The notes: a model not told the origin generated them from the letters alone. Numbered from the stretch's first letter, positions 52,565 to 61,716 are shown. The stretch is 64,000 nt of DNA from Leptolinea tardivitalis (GCF_001050275.1 NZ_BBYA01000009.1:372001-436000); one strand, 5' to 3'. Numbers and translations are program-made.

Positions 52565-52577
52565 CCTAAGGTATGCT
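52549..52577 (+). promoter_or_regulatory. Promoter of the SRP RNA gene
   Basis: TTGACA (52549-52554), 17-nt spacer, TATGCT (52572-52577). Predicted start near 52584, at the first base of the SRP end helix. Confidence 0.85.
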
Positions 52578-52583
52578 TACGCC

Positions 52584-52698
52584 GCGTTCGGGTGGGACCG
52601 GCGCGGCAGAATCTTTCGAACCCCGCCAGGTCTGAGAGGAAGCAACGGTAAGGAGGACACTCTGGGTGCCGCCGGGAAACCTGCCCGAACGCATTTTG
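52584..52698 (+). ncRNA. ffs: Signal recognition particle RNA, small bacterial type (4.5S)
   Basis: The end helix is GCGTTCGGG (52584-52592) with CCCGAACGC (52684-52692). The conserved SRP core is CCCCGCCAGGTCTGAGAGGAAGCAACGG (52621-52648, given here in two parts: CCCCGCCAGGTC and GAGAGGAAGCAACGG). The apical loop is UGAGAG, a GAGA tetraloop closed by U-G, rather than the common CGGAAG. A short T-rich tail (ATTTTGTT) follows. SRP RNA with Ffh directs nascent membrane proteins to the translocon. The methyltransferase gene starts 20 nt further on. Confidence 0.9.
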
Positions 52699-52716
52699 TT
52701 AAGCTGGAGACCGGAT

Positions 52717-53601
52717 ATGATGGAAAAAACACCGCCCGTTTGCAGTTATGAGGGTTCAGATTATCAAAAAAGTTTTTGGGATGAAGGTGGACGGGCGTAT
52801 GAGGATGCCGCAGAAGAAAGAGCCCTTCGCCGTTTATTACCGTCAAATGGAAATATGCTCCTTGAGCTCGGCGCAGGTGCCGGCCGGAATACCCCCCGGT
52901 ATCGTGGATACAAACAGATCACCCTCGTGGATTTTTCCCTGACACAACTGCAGCAGGCCAGCCAGAGGCTTGGGCAATCTGACCGCTACCGGTATGTGGC
53001 TGCTGATATTTACAGACTGCCATTTGGTGAAAACCAGTTTGATGCCGCCACAATGATTCGAACCTTGCATCACATGAAAGACGCTCCTCTGGCATTGAAA
53101 AAAATTCATGCCTGCCTGAAGCCGGGAGCAACATTTATTCTTGAATATGCCAATAAACTCAATTTAAAGGCGATACTGCGGTATGCTCTTAAGCGTCAGA
53201 CCTGGAGCCCGTATACATTAGAACCTGTCGAATTTGTCGAATTGAATTTTGATTTCCATCCCCGGGCTATCCGTAATTGGCTGTTTGACGCCGGTTATAC
53301 ACTTGAACGCCAGGTGACAGTTTCACATTTCAGGGTTGGATTTTTGAAACGATTATTTCCGGCGAATTTTCTGGCAACACTTGATTCCTGGGCATCCTTT
53401 ACCGGCGGTTGGTGGCAGTTAACTCCCAGTGTATTTACCCGGTCAATCGTGACGGCAAAGGAAAATTCAACTACCGGATCGTTTTTCTGTTGCCCGTCCT
53501 GTGGATCCGCATTGCAGGATACCCCGCCAGAACTGGTTTGTCAGGCCTGCGGAAAGAAATACCCAGTGGTTGATGGAATCTACGATTTTCGATCTGCCTG
53601 A
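52717..53601 (+). CDS. SAM-dependent methyltransferase with C-terminal zinc ribbon
   Basis: 294 residues. Class I fold: LLELGAGAGRNTPRY (motif I, near residue 50), YVAADIYRLPFGENQFDAATMI and the post-I acidic Asp, LKPGATFILEYANK. The C-terminus has CPSCG ... CQACGKKYPVVDGIYDF, a Trm112-like zinc ribbon. Substrate unknown. ATG 52717 follows GGAG at about 9 nt. Its end overlaps the convergent second methyltransferase by 22 nt. It starts just downstream of the SRP RNA and may be read through from it. Confidence 0.87.
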   Translation: MMEKTPPVCSYEGSDYQKSFWDEGGRAYEDAAEERALRRLLPSNGNMLLELGAGAGRNTPRYRGYKQITLVDFSLTQLQQASQRLGQSDRYRYVAADIYRLPFGENQFDAATMIRTLHHMKDAPLALKKIHACLKPGATFILEYANKLNLKAILRYALKRQTWSPYTLEPVEFVELNFDFHPRAIRNWLFDAGYTLERQVTVSHFRVGFLKRLFPANFLATLDSWASFTGGWWQLTPSVFTRSIVTAKENSTTGSFFCCPSCGSALQDTPPELVCQACGKKYPVVDGIYDFRSA

Positions 53602-54335
53602 ATTTTTTCAACCACCCAGAAATGCGATAACCCCAGGCCACGCAGGGGTGTTTTTTCCAGCCATTGTAGAAAGCCCCGCAATGCTTTTCCTAATGCCGGT
53701 GCACGGGCAATGATATTGTCGTATGCACCAAATATCACTGTGCGGTATTCAAAACGCACTGGATGCCCTGAAAACAGGCGTTCCAGGTCTTTGCGGGTAT
53801 ATACATTCACATGAGGGGCAAGTTTGTCGCGCCAGACTCGGGGAAGATAATTAATAAAGAAAATATTTCCAAAGTGATACTGCCCATGCCAGTAAAACCC
53901 ATGGGTTTCAAAAGGGTACCCCCGGTTCGGGACAAATAATATCAGCCGGCCGCCGGGTTTTAACACCCGCACAATTTCGTTAATGGTTAATTGATCGTCC
54001 TGAACATGTTCCAGAACTTCATGACTGAGAACCAGATCAAACGAATTGTCAGGAAAGGGAAGGTGTTCTCCAACACCGGCTAAAGTGATCGGGCCTTTCT
54101 TATGGGCTTCGAGGGCGCGTTCAAATTCAATATCCAAACCGACTGACATGGATGCCTGTTCTGCCAGTTTGGCCAGATAGGAACCGACCCCGCAGCCATC
54201 CACAAGCACCTGTCCTGATGTTCGCTCACCGGCAGCCTGCCGGATAAGAGCCAGCCGGCGTTCCTGCCCGGCACGCCAGACATAGGATGGCTCGCCGCGC
54301 AGGGCGGCTTTGGAGGATGGATTATGATCAGTCAA
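53580..54335 (-). CDS. SAM-dependent methyltransferase
   Basis: 251 residues. Class I fold: VDGCGVGSYLAKL (motif I), VGLDIEFERALEA (motif II Asp), LPFPDNSFDLVLSHEVLEHV, and RVLKPGGRLILFVPNRGYPFE. The UbiE/Coq5-like form suggests lipid, quinone or glycan targets. It converges on the zinc-ribbon methyltransferase, overlapping 22 nt at the 3' ends. Confidence 0.87.
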   Translation of the reverse strand: MTDHNPSSKAALRGEPSYVWRAGQERRLALIRQAAGERTSGQVLVDGCGVGSYLAKLAEQASMSVGLDIEFERALEAHKKGPITLAGVGEHLPFPDNSFDLVLSHEVLEHVQDDQLTINEIVRVLKPGGRLILFVPNRGYPFETHGFYWHGQYHFGNIFFINYLPRVWRDKLAPHVNVYTRKDLERLFSGHPVRFEYRTVIFGAYDNIIARAPALGKALRGFLQWLEKTPLRGLGLSHFWVVEKIQADRKS

Positions 54336-54387
54336 AGGAGTGATTTCCTGAATTGAGTAAGATGCGCCCTATTGTAACCTGAGATGC

Positions 54388-56067
54388 CTACTCTTCCGTG
54401 GTGAATGGCACCCAGGTTAGTATAGTGGTACCCATTCCCGGTTCAGACGTCAGTTCCAGATCACCACCCACATTGCGGGCGCGGGTTTGCATATTCGACA
54501 GGCCATGGCCCAGGGATGTTCGGGTACTCTCCATCTCAAACCCTTTGCCATTGTCTCGTATTTCCATCAGGGCACGGTCAGCCGTTGTCCAGACTACCAC
54601 TTCCACCTTCTTGGCTTTGGCATGTTTGGCTGTATTCGCCAATGCTTCCTGACAGATGTGAAAGAGAGCCAGAGCTTTGGAAGCCGGCAATTTTTCCAAT
54701 CCGTCTGCCGGGCCGTTAAGGTGAGCTTCAGCCAGAGTATTTGCCCGGAATTCATTAACGAGCCGCTGGAGCCCTTGCATCAAGTTCTCATCCACCAACT
54801 GGCGGGGACGGAGATCCAATATGTACGTCCGGATATCCCGGATAGTGTTGTTGAGGCCATTGATGGATTGGTCAATGCGGTCCTGTGCTTCACCGGGATT
54901 TTCAGAAAGAAGCAAACGTGCGTGTTCCAACCCTAATCCAACAGCATAAATGGATTGAATAATGCCATCATGCAGATCCATACCGATCCGTTCACGCTCT
55001 TCAAGAACTGCGAGCCTGCGGCTGTTATTGTTATATCGCACATTTTCGAGAGCGGTGCCCATCCAGGAGCCGATGGCACCGATAAACTGAATATCCAGAT
55101 CGGTAAACGGTCGGTTATCCAATACGGCAACACAGAGTACGCCAAGAACGCTGCTGCGTCCACGAAGCGGAAAACTGGCAATCTGATGAATGCTGTTCAA
55201 CAGAACACTTTCATGCAATTCCTGACCGTCATTCGGGTTGACCGTCAGCACTTTGGGCAGCCCGGTTTTGGCCGTCATGCCGACCATCCCACGACCAACG
55301 GAAAACGTTTCTTCTTTCCAAAGGCAGGGTATCAGTTTTCCCCGGTGAAGGACAAGTTTCATTTTCTTTTCCCCTTCAGGACGCAGATAAACCTCACCAA
55401 CTTTCAGATTTAAAAAGTCCATCAACTGGGTCAAAGAAATTTTACAGATGGCATCAATTTCAGTAGATGTCGCCAGGGTAGATGCCATATTATTCAAAAG
55501 GGAAAGATTTTCATTCCGTCTGGTCATATCCTGATCTCGTTTGATCAGGCGGTCATATTTGCGTGCATTCCGGATCGCAGCCGCAGCAGATATGGCCAGC
55601 ATTTCAATCAGGTTTTGATCGGAATCGGTGAAATCTGTCCCATCTTTTTTATCCGCCAGAAAAATCACACCCAGATTCCGGTTATCTTGTCGGATGGGTA
55701 CGCCTAAAAATGATCTCATGGCAGGATGATTGACCGGAAAACCAACACTGCGAGAATCGGTAGAAATATCCTTTAGCCGGATTGATTCGCTGGAACACAT
55801 TAACTCGCCAATCAAACCCATCCCGATCGGTTGGTGGTCCATCCCGGCCAGCTCGGCAGCTGACAGACCAATGGGGATAAACCGTTCGAGTTTACCCGTA
55901 TCGCTCAACATGCCAAAAGCGGCATAGCGGGCTTCTGTCAATTCGCTAGCCTGGGCGGCAATTCGTTCCATCAGTGAATCAAGCGAGACATCCTGAATTA
56001 ACTGAATTGTTGCCTGGTGAAGCGCCATCATCTTTTGTTCCAATGATGAGCGCGAATTTTTCGCCAA
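54388..56067 (-). CDS. GAF-domain histidine kinase, NarL-type
   Basis: 559 residues, no membrane span, so soluble. Two GAF domains (30-175, 195-345) precede HisKA_3 with phospho-His in IGMDLHDGIIQSIYAV (about residue 365), then HATPase (CQEALANTAKHAKA, REIRDNGKGFE, GHGLSNMQTRARNVGG). Start is TTG 56067, preceded by a perfect AGGAGG. No response regulator lies next to it. Confidence 0.9.
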   Translation of the reverse strand: MAKNSRSSLEQKMMALHQATIQLIQDVSLDSLMERIAAQASELTEARYAAFGMLSDTGKLERFIPIGLSAAELAGMDHQPIGMGLIGELMCSSESIRLKDISTDSRSVGFPVNHPAMRSFLGVPIRQDNRNLGVIFLADKKDGTDFTDSDQNLIEMLAISAAAAIRNARKYDRLIKRDQDMTRRNENLSLLNNMASTLATSTEIDAICKISLTQLMDFLNLKVGEVYLRPEGEKKMKLVLHRGKLIPCLWKEETFSVGRGMVGMTAKTGLPKVLTVNPNDGQELHESVLLNSIHQIASFPLRGRSSVLGVLCVAVLDNRPFTDLDIQFIGAIGSWMGTALENVRYNNNSRRLAVLEERERIGMDLHDGIIQSIYAVGLGLEHARLLLSENPGEAQDRIDQSINGLNNTIRDIRTYILDLRPRQLVDENLMQGLQRLVNEFRANTLAEAHLNGPADGLEKLPASKALALFHICQEALANTAKHAKAKKVEVVVWTTADRALMEIRDNGKGFEMESTRTSLGHGLSNMQTRARNVGGDLELTSEPGMGTTILTWVPFTTEE

Positions 56068-56200
56068 TAGAACCTCCTGAACCGAAGCGCTTAGGATTCT
56101 ACCCGAAAAATGCCTGAGATGTTACATAATCCGGCAAGGCTTTGACATTTAGGAGACAGTCAGAAACAGAACCGATATAATCAGTAAAGGAGATTTGATT

Positions 56201-56839
56201 ATGTTGGATAGTTTCAGGCAGCGCAAGGAACGTGAATCTCAATTACAGGCAGAAGGTCGTATTCCACCAGGGCAATCATTAACCCAGAAATTCCCGGTTC
56301 TGCATTATGGACCGGTTCCGGCATTTAATCCAGAAACCTGGGATTTTAATATCTGGGGAGAAGTGGAAAAACAGCTCACTCTGACCTGGGAAGAATTTAA
56401 TCAACTTCCACGGACAAAATTGTTGATCGATATTCACTGTGTAACCCGATGGAGCAAACCGGATACACTCTGGGAAGGAGTTTCCGTCCGTTCTCTATTG
56501 GAAAGCGGGTTGATAACTCTTCGTCCGTCTGCGCGGTTCGTTTTACAACATGCCGAATTGGGATTCACGGCCAATCTGCCTGTTGAAATCGTGCTGGCTG
56601 ATAACTTCCTTTTGGCCACACATTATGATGGCCAGCCCATCACGCCGGATCATGGATATCCATTGAGGGGTGTGGTTGGTGCTATAGTTGGACGGACTGA
56701 TCTGAAAGTGCCTTATTTTTGGAAAGGCGCAAAATGGCTGCGCGGATTGGAATTCCTGGCAGAAGACCACCTTGGATTTTGGGAACAGGCTGGTTATAAC
56801 AATAGCGCGGATGTTTGGAAGGAAGAGCGGCTCAGATAA
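56201..56839 (+). CDS. Sulfite oxidase/YedY-like molybdopterin-binding protein
   Basis: 212 residues. The fold shows FPVLHYGPVPAFNPETWDF, then the molybdenum-ligating Cys in LLIDIHCVTRWSKPDTLWEGV, and PITPDHGYPLRGVVGAIVGRTDLKVPYFW. No signal peptide or dimer domain is present, so it is a minimal cytoplasmic form of the family. Substrate unknown. ATG 56201 follows AAGGAG; TATAAT lies at 56174-56179. Confidence 0.85.
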   Translation: MLDSFRQRKERESQLQAEGRIPPGQSLTQKFPVLHYGPVPAFNPETWDFNIWGEVEKQLTLTWEEFNQLPRTKLLIDIHCVTRWSKPDTLWEGVSVRSLLESGLITLRPSARFVLQHAELGFTANLPVEIVLADNFLLATHYDGQPITPDHGYPLRGVVGAIVGRTDLKVPYFWKGAKWLRGLEFLAEDHLGFWEQAGYNNSADVWKEERLR

Positions 56840-56843
56840 CGCA

Positions 56844-57614
56844 TCATCTGGCTCTGTTCAGCCGGGACACATAAAATCCTAATCCGGCTCCACCCAGAAT
56901 AAGAACAGCTCCGATGATCCCCAAAATGGGAGATTTGGGATTGCTCTCACTGGTTGCCGGCTGTATCTGTTTTGAACTGGGTTGTGCGCCAAAATCCAGT
57001 GTGGAGCTGTCTCCCCCGTTTAGTTTTAATGGTTGGTTCAACAGGGTTGTGGCGTTAAATCCTTCTGGTACAGCCACGCTGATGTTGTAATCGCCTTCCA
57101 GCAGGTCTTTGAAACAGACGGCTTCTGTGGCGTTGGTCTGATTGGTAAGTGAGACTTTCCCATCACGGTCAGTGACGCTGATGGCTCCTCCAGCCAGCGG
57201 TTTTTCATCCCCATCGGGAGTGGCATTTCCATTTGTATCATTGAAGAGCAGAACACAAATGTCTCCAGTGCCTGGCGGCAGGGTTGGGGTGGCAACCTGG
57301 CCTGCCGGGGTGGCAGTTGGTTGCGCTGTTGTTTTTTCTGCTATCCCAATAAGTAATTGTTGATTTTCCTGCAAGGTACAGTCATCTTTCAGGTTGTTTA
57401 ATCGTTTCAATTCTTCAATCTGAATGTTGTTCTTCCATGAAATGCTGATGCAGTTATCACCGGGTTTGACAACATAGATAATGCGACCATCGGCATTTGG
57501 AGTGGGCGTAGCATAAACGACCTGCGGGGGTAGATTTTCTGCCTGAACAGGAAAAATGCGGAAAAACAGGGAAAGGGCTGAAATAATCAAGCCTGAAATA
57601 AAGAGTTTTTTCAT
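56844..57614 (-). CDS. Secreted LysM protein with SdrB-like domain and C-terminal anchor
   Basis: 256 residues. A Sec signal peptide (LFISGLIISALSLFF), a LysM domain (VVKPGDNCISISWKNNIQIEELKRL), and a Thr/Pro linker are followed by a Cna-B/SdrB-type domain (ICVLLFNDTNGNATPDGDE). The end is a membrane segment (ILGIIGAVLILGGAGLGFYV) plus a basic tail. DTNGNATPDGDE resembles a calcium-binding loop. ATG 57614 is the start, because the in-frame ATG at 57638 lies inside the -10 TATAAT (minus strand 57642-57637). The gene faces the lipoprotein gene across 77 nt. Confidence 0.87.
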   Translation of the reverse strand: MKKLFISGLIISALSLFFRIFPVQAENLPPQVVYATPTPNADGRIIYVVKPGDNCISISWKNNIQIEELKRLNNLKDDCTLQENQQLLIGIAEKTTAQPTATPAGQVATPTLPPGTGDICVLLFNDTNGNATPDGDEKPLAGGAISVTDRDGKVSLTNQTNATEAVCFKDLLEGDYNISVAVPEGFNATTLLNQPLKLNGGDSSTLDFGAQPSSKQIQPATSESNPKSPILGIIGAVLILGGAGLGFYVSRLNRAR

Positions 57615-57636
57615 CGTTCGTATCCAGTATGGCGAC

Positions 57637-57680
57637 ATTATAACATTTACATGAAAGCCTTCACCACCGGCGGTTATAAT
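57637..57680. promoter_or_regulatory. Divergent -10 boxes of the LysM and lipoprotein genes
   Basis: Minus-strand TATAAT at 57642-57637 serves the LysM gene; plus-strand TATAAT at 57675-57680 serves the lipoprotein gene, ending 11 nt before ATG 57692. The two boxes are 32 nt apart, so the -35 regions overlap each other's promoter. Confidence 0.6.
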
Positions 57681-57691
57681 TTTACCTGCGC

Positions 57692-58579
57692 ATGAAGATC
57701 AATGATCGATCCAATAAATATCTAAAGATAGAAACCCTGTTGGGTTTCTTCCTGGGTACTTTGTTGTTTTCAGCCTGTACAGGTACATTTGAACAACCCG
57801 CATATCTAACCCCAACCCCCACGGATTCTCCTACACCCACTGAGACGATTATCTGGTTTCCAGCCACATCCACTGCCACCCAGGTGCCCACCCGGCAACC
57901 GGAACCGACTGAAAACTTGCACCCGTCGGTAACAGAGATCCTTTTTCGGGATGATTTCTCCAACACAGCATTATGGTCAACAAAAGCTGAAGCGGGAGGA
58001 AATATCGCGTATGGGAAAAATGAATTAACTCTTGCTTCTCAAGAACCTAAAACCTACATTGCCAGTCTATTTGCCCCGGCTGAATTGGATGATGCTTCTG
58101 TTGAAATCTCGTCAAATGTAACTCTGTGCAAGTCAGAAGATTCGTATGGATTCTTAATGCGGGCTGTTAATGGAATGAACGGATACCGTTTTCTGGTAAA
58201 CTGTCAGGGACAGGTGAAGCTGGAAGTCCTTAAATCGGGTCGTCCTTATACGTTGGTAGATTGGATGCAGAGCGGACAGGTTTTACCTGGTTCACCTTAT
58301 CAGTTGCGGCTGCGAGTCTGGATGGTAAAAGATGAATTGAGGTTCTTCTTGAATGATGTGTTTCAATTCTCTGCACGCGATGCCGTTTTCAAAAAAGGTA
58401 AAGTGGGTGTTTTTGCCCGGCAGGCAGCTGATACACCTGTCACTGTAACATTTACAAATCTGATCATCCGGGCGATTGATCCGGAATTTGTTTTGCCAAA
58501 GGCAACCCTGAAACCTACAGCCACCCGGCAGCCTAAGTACATTCCGGTAAACACCAGTGTACCATCACCAAACCCCTGA
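57692..58579 (+). CDS. Lipoprotein with LamG/DUF1080-like domain
   Basis: 295 residues. Lipobox LFSAC with a Thr/Pro linker (TPTPTDSPTPTET). The domain from about residue 90 has ILFRDDFSNTALWSTK, VEISSNVTLC, YGFLMRAVNGMNGYRF and KVGVFARQAADTPVTVTFTNL, typical of concanavalin-like sugar-binding or DUF1080-type domains. TATAAT (57675-57680) ends 11 nt before ATG, so only a few leader bases are expected. Confidence 0.82.
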   Translation: MKINDRSNKYLKIETLLGFFLGTLLFSACTGTFEQPAYLTPTPTDSPTPTETIIWFPATSTATQVPTRQPEPTENLHPSVTEILFRDDFSNTALWSTKAEAGGNIAYGKNELTLASQEPKTYIASLFAPAELDDASVEISSNVTLCKSEDSYGFLMRAVNGMNGYRFLVNCQGQVKLEVLKSGRPYTLVDWMQSGQVLPGSPYQLRLRVWMVKDELRFFLNDVFQFSARDAVFKKGKVGVFARQAADTPVTVTFTNLIIRAIDPEFVLPKATLKPTATRQPKYIPVNTSVPSPNP

Positions 58580-58628
58580 TCGGCGGGTTGTATAATCAAA
58601 TGAAAACCCGCAGAGAACAGAAACCACC

Positions 58629-60995
58629 TTGTTTGATCTCTACATCTTTCCCATCTTTATAACGGGCGGCAAAGAACTGGCAGACTTGCCAGGTCTGGTT
58701 GCTTCGGCTGCTCCACGCCGCGTCCTTCGCAACCGGGCGGGGGATATGCTGACAGCTCTGCTCACACTGCCGAGCAAGAATATATTGACGGCAGAATCAC
58801 AGCAAGAGATGCTTTTGCACCTTTCAGCCACGTATTTCAGTACACCTGGATCGGTAACCTCTGGTTTACGGGCTGCCTCTGAACAAATTAATACATTCAT
58901 CCTGGGGTCAAACCAGTTTGATTCACCGTCAGGGCGTCCAAATGTGGGCGTCTTGAATCTGGCCGTTTTTCACGGCGATACACTGTTTATGTTGCACGCC
59001 GGACCGACCCATACCCTGGTGGTTAACCCAGATGGTGTAACTGATTTTGTAGACCTTGAAGGAGCCGGGCGCGGGTTAGGTGTAAGCAGTACGATCAATC
59101 CGCGGTATTTCACAACCACGCTCAGGGAAGGTTCAATGGTCTTGCTATGCCCGGCGCCCCCGCCCACCTGGACGGCAGCTTTGCTGGGGGGCAGTTCAAA
59201 ACTTAGTTTGGACCAATTCCGCCGGCGGCTGCTGGCCCAATCGCCGTTCAACATGACGGCTGCTGTTGCCCAGGTACAGGCCGGGAGGGGTGAAGTCCAC
59301 CGGTTAAGGCCGCGAATTCCGCAGGAACCATCCCCGGCTGATCCATATTCTGAACCGGTTGGGCAGCCAGAAAAAAGTGAAACCACAGTTGAAAATCATC
59401 AAGAATGGCCGCTCTCCCCGGGTGCAATTGTTCACCCATCTGAACAACCATCTGATTTCGATGCAGCCATTCCACCATCCATGCCGGAACCGATCTGGCC
59501 TATTGACTTGAACCAGCCAATCGATCTGTCGGGAATACCCGAACCGGCACCGGAAAAACCAGCGCCTCCACCGGAAAAAAAACCGGCTTCTTCGGTTCCG
59601 CCACGGCGGGAAGAAAATATGGGGTTCCGAACAATCCCGGCCAGCGAACTTCCCGGTCCGCAGGTTGCAGCACCAGATACTCCCTTATTGGATAAGTTAA
59701 CAGATTTCCTGCGGAAAATTGTAGAGGTTTCATCGCAGGTCAAACCAAAAATTAAGCCTCCACAAATCAAGATCAATCCGGTAAAAACCGACCCATCTGG
59801 CAGTATTGCCGCTTCGACCCTGTTATTCATTGCCCTGGCTGTTCCGGTGATCGTTGTGTTTATCTCCACAACAGTGTATACACGATCGGGGCGGGGGGAA
59901 CAACGCACTGGTTATCTCGTTCAGGCGCAGGCATTCGCCTTGCAGGCAGCCGGTCAAATTGACCCTGAAGCCCAGCGCAGTGGTTGGACCCAGTCTCTCT
60001 ATTACGTCAAAAAAGCGGAAGAATATGGCCGCACTGACGAAACGAAACTGCTCCGTGCTCAGGCTCAGACGGCTTTAGACAGCCTGGATAGCATCATCCG
60101 CCTGCCGGTTCAAGAAGCCGTTCCCGATGCTATACCATCCACCGTCAATATAACCCAGCTCGCGGCATCGCCAACCGATGTCTTCGCATTGGATTCCAAT
60201 CAGGGCCGGGTATTGCGATTCGAACTGACCGGCGATGGTTACCAGCTCGATCCCAATTTCAATTGCGGACCTGGTCCATCAGGCGGAAAAATCATCGGTG
60301 CACTGGTGGATATTGTGCCACTGCCGATCAACAACCAATACAAGGCATCTGTCATGGGGATGGACGCCACAGGCAATCTGTTATATTGCATTCCCAACTC
60401 ACCGCCATTATCGTCACAACTTGCTCCTCCATCAACCAACTGGGGAAAGATCACCGCTTTTACAATTGAAGGAAGTGCCTTATTAATCCTTGACCCCGTG
60501 AGCAATGCTGTCTGGCGGGTGGGTGGAGATGGAATCGGGTTCCCCAACCAGCCGCACCTTTTCTTTGACCAGGATATTCCAAATCTGTCTGATGTTATCG
60601 ACCTGGCCATGTATGAAGACGATCTTTTGCTTTTACGTAAAGATGGTCATATCACACGCTGTACATTCAATAATTTCTCCAGCTCACCCACGCGTTGTCA
60701 GGACCCGGCAGGTTTTGGTGATAAAGCCGGGAATCCCATCCCGCAATTTGCGGATGCTCAATTTACCCAACTGGCTACTGTACCGCCGCCGGATCCGTCT
60801 ATATACATCATGGATGTCTCCGGCCCGACAGTCTATCATTTCAGCCTGCGATTGAACTTGCAGCGTAGATTAAGATTTCAGACTCTGGACGAATATTCTC
60901 TGCCCGATAAACCAGTCACTGCATTCACGGTGGGTTCCAACCGGGTGGCGTGGATTGCCCTGGGTAATAGGGTGTACTACACTCCGCTGCCATGA
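58629..60995 (+). CDS. PP2C-like/propeller membrane protein
   Basis: 788 residues, TTG start. Residues 1-210 resemble a degenerate PP2C-like fold (GVLNLAVFHGDTLFMLHAGPTHTLVV and SMVLLCPAPPP) without the full metal set. A Pro-rich linker leads to one membrane segment (about 394-418, LLFIALAVPVIVVFIST) and a long outer part whose repeats (VFALDSNQGRVLRFELTG, ALLILDPVSNAVWRVGG) suggest a beta-propeller. It may link cytoplasm and surface. The start TTG 58629 is taken because the frame has a stop just upstream and TATAAT at 58591-58596. The S51 gene overlaps its stop by 4 nt. Confidence 0.65.
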   Translation: MFDLYIFPIFITGGKELADLPGLVASAAPRRVLRNRAGDMLTALLTLPSKNILTAESQQEMLLHLSATYFSTPGSVTSGLRAASEQINTFILGSNQFDSPSGRPNVGVLNLAVFHGDTLFMLHAGPTHTLVVNPDGVTDFVDLEGAGRGLGVSSTINPRYFTTTLREGSMVLLCPAPPPTWTAALLGGSSKLSLDQFRRRLLAQSPFNMTAAVAQVQAGRGEVHRLRPRIPQEPSPADPYSEPVGQPEKSETTVENHQEWPLSPGAIVHPSEQPSDFDAAIPPSMPEPIWPIDLNQPIDLSGIPEPAPEKPAPPPEKKPASSVPPRREENMGFRTIPASELPGPQVAAPDTPLLDKLTDFLRKIVEVSSQVKPKIKPPQIKINPVKTDPSGSIAASTLLFIALAVPVIVVFISTTVYTRSGRGEQRTGYLVQAQAFALQAAGQIDPEAQRSGWTQSLYYVKKAEEYGRTDETKLLRAQAQTALDSLDSIIRLPVQEAVPDAIPSTVNITQLAASPTDVFALDSNQGRVLRFELTGDGYQLDPNFNCGPGPSGGKIIGALVDIVPLPINNQYKASVMGMDATGNLLYCIPNSPPLSSQLAPPSTNWGKITAFTIEGSALLILDPVSNAVWRVGGDGIGFPNQPHLFFDQDIPNLSDVIDLAMYEDDLLLLRKDGHITRCTFNNFSSSPTRCQDPAGFGDKAGNPIPQFADAQFTQLATVPPPDPSIYIMDVSGPTVYHFSLRLNLQRRLRFQTLDEYSLPDKPVTAFTVGSNRVAWIALGNRVYYTPLP

Positions 60996-61696
60996 TTGTT
61001 CCAGTGGACTGCCGTTTCCCCCATAAGGGAACACTGGCACTGGCGGGCAGTGGTGAGTATTTACCGCCCATGGAACCGGTTGACAGGGTTTTGCTGGCTG
61101 AGTTGGGTGAACCAGGCAGGGTTGTCTGCCTGCCAACAGCCGCTGGAACAGAGGGACAAGACCGGTTGGATTACTGGATGCAATTGGGAGAAAAACACTT
61201 CAAGCAATTAGAAGTGGAATCGGTTGAATCACTCCCTGTATTTACCCGGGAACATGCTTTTTCTGTAGAATTGGTAAAGAAAGTTGAACAGGCAAATTTC
61301 GTCTATCTCTCAGGGGGTAAGCCGTCATATCTGCTGGAATGCTTCACTGCAACTCCTATTCTTGAAACCATTTTGCGCAAATTGGATACGGGAGGAGTTG
61401 TGGCAGGTTGTTCTGCCGGGGCTATGATATTCGGAGAACGCATTCCAAACCGTTCTTTCATAGGTGGTACTACAACCGGTTTGAATTTACTTCCCAATCA
61501 CTTTGTTGTGCCGCACTTTGACGAGATTCCCTTTATTTTGAAATTTGGTATTCCACAAATGGTTGGTCACTTAACGTTATTGGGAATCGAAGCCAACACG
61601 GTATTACATTGCCGGGATAATCGTTTTTCGGTTATTGGCGAAGGAGGAATCACGCTGGGTTCAGGGAGCAACGCCATCAGGTATTTGGCTGGTTGA
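60992..61696 (+). CDS. Peptidase S51/cyanophycinase-like protein
   Basis: 234 residues. Glutamine-amidotransferase-like fold: LALAGSGEYLPP at the start, AANFVYLSGGKPSYLLECF near residue 105, and VVAGCSAGAMIFGE with the nucleophile Ser near residue 142. HFVVPHFDEIPF supplies the His. S51 members cleave Asp-dipeptides or cyanophycin. ATG overlaps the PP2C-like gene by 4 nt, so they are coupled. No cyanophycin synthetase is in the window. Confidence 0.87.
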   Translation: MIVPVDCRFPHKGTLALAGSGEYLPPMEPVDRVLLAELGEPGRVVCLPTAAGTEGQDRLDYWMQLGEKHFKQLEVESVESLPVFTREHAFSVELVKKVEQANFVYLSGGKPSYLLECFTATPILETILRKLDTGGVVAGCSAGAMIFGERIPNRSFIGGTTTGLNLLPNHFVVPHFDEIPFILKFGIPQMVGHLTLLGIEANTVLHCRDNRFSVIGEGGITLGSGSNAIRYLAG

Positions 61697-61716
61697 CAGA
61701 AAAGAGCCGGTTATTG

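Noticed and set aside
58600-58662. Short ATG frame just ahead of the PP2C-like gene
   Set aside because: It stops within the main gene's first codons, in another frame, with no ribosome site.
58629-59260. Active PP2C phosphatase
   Set aside because: Only part of the fold is visible and metal-binding Asp residues could not be located.
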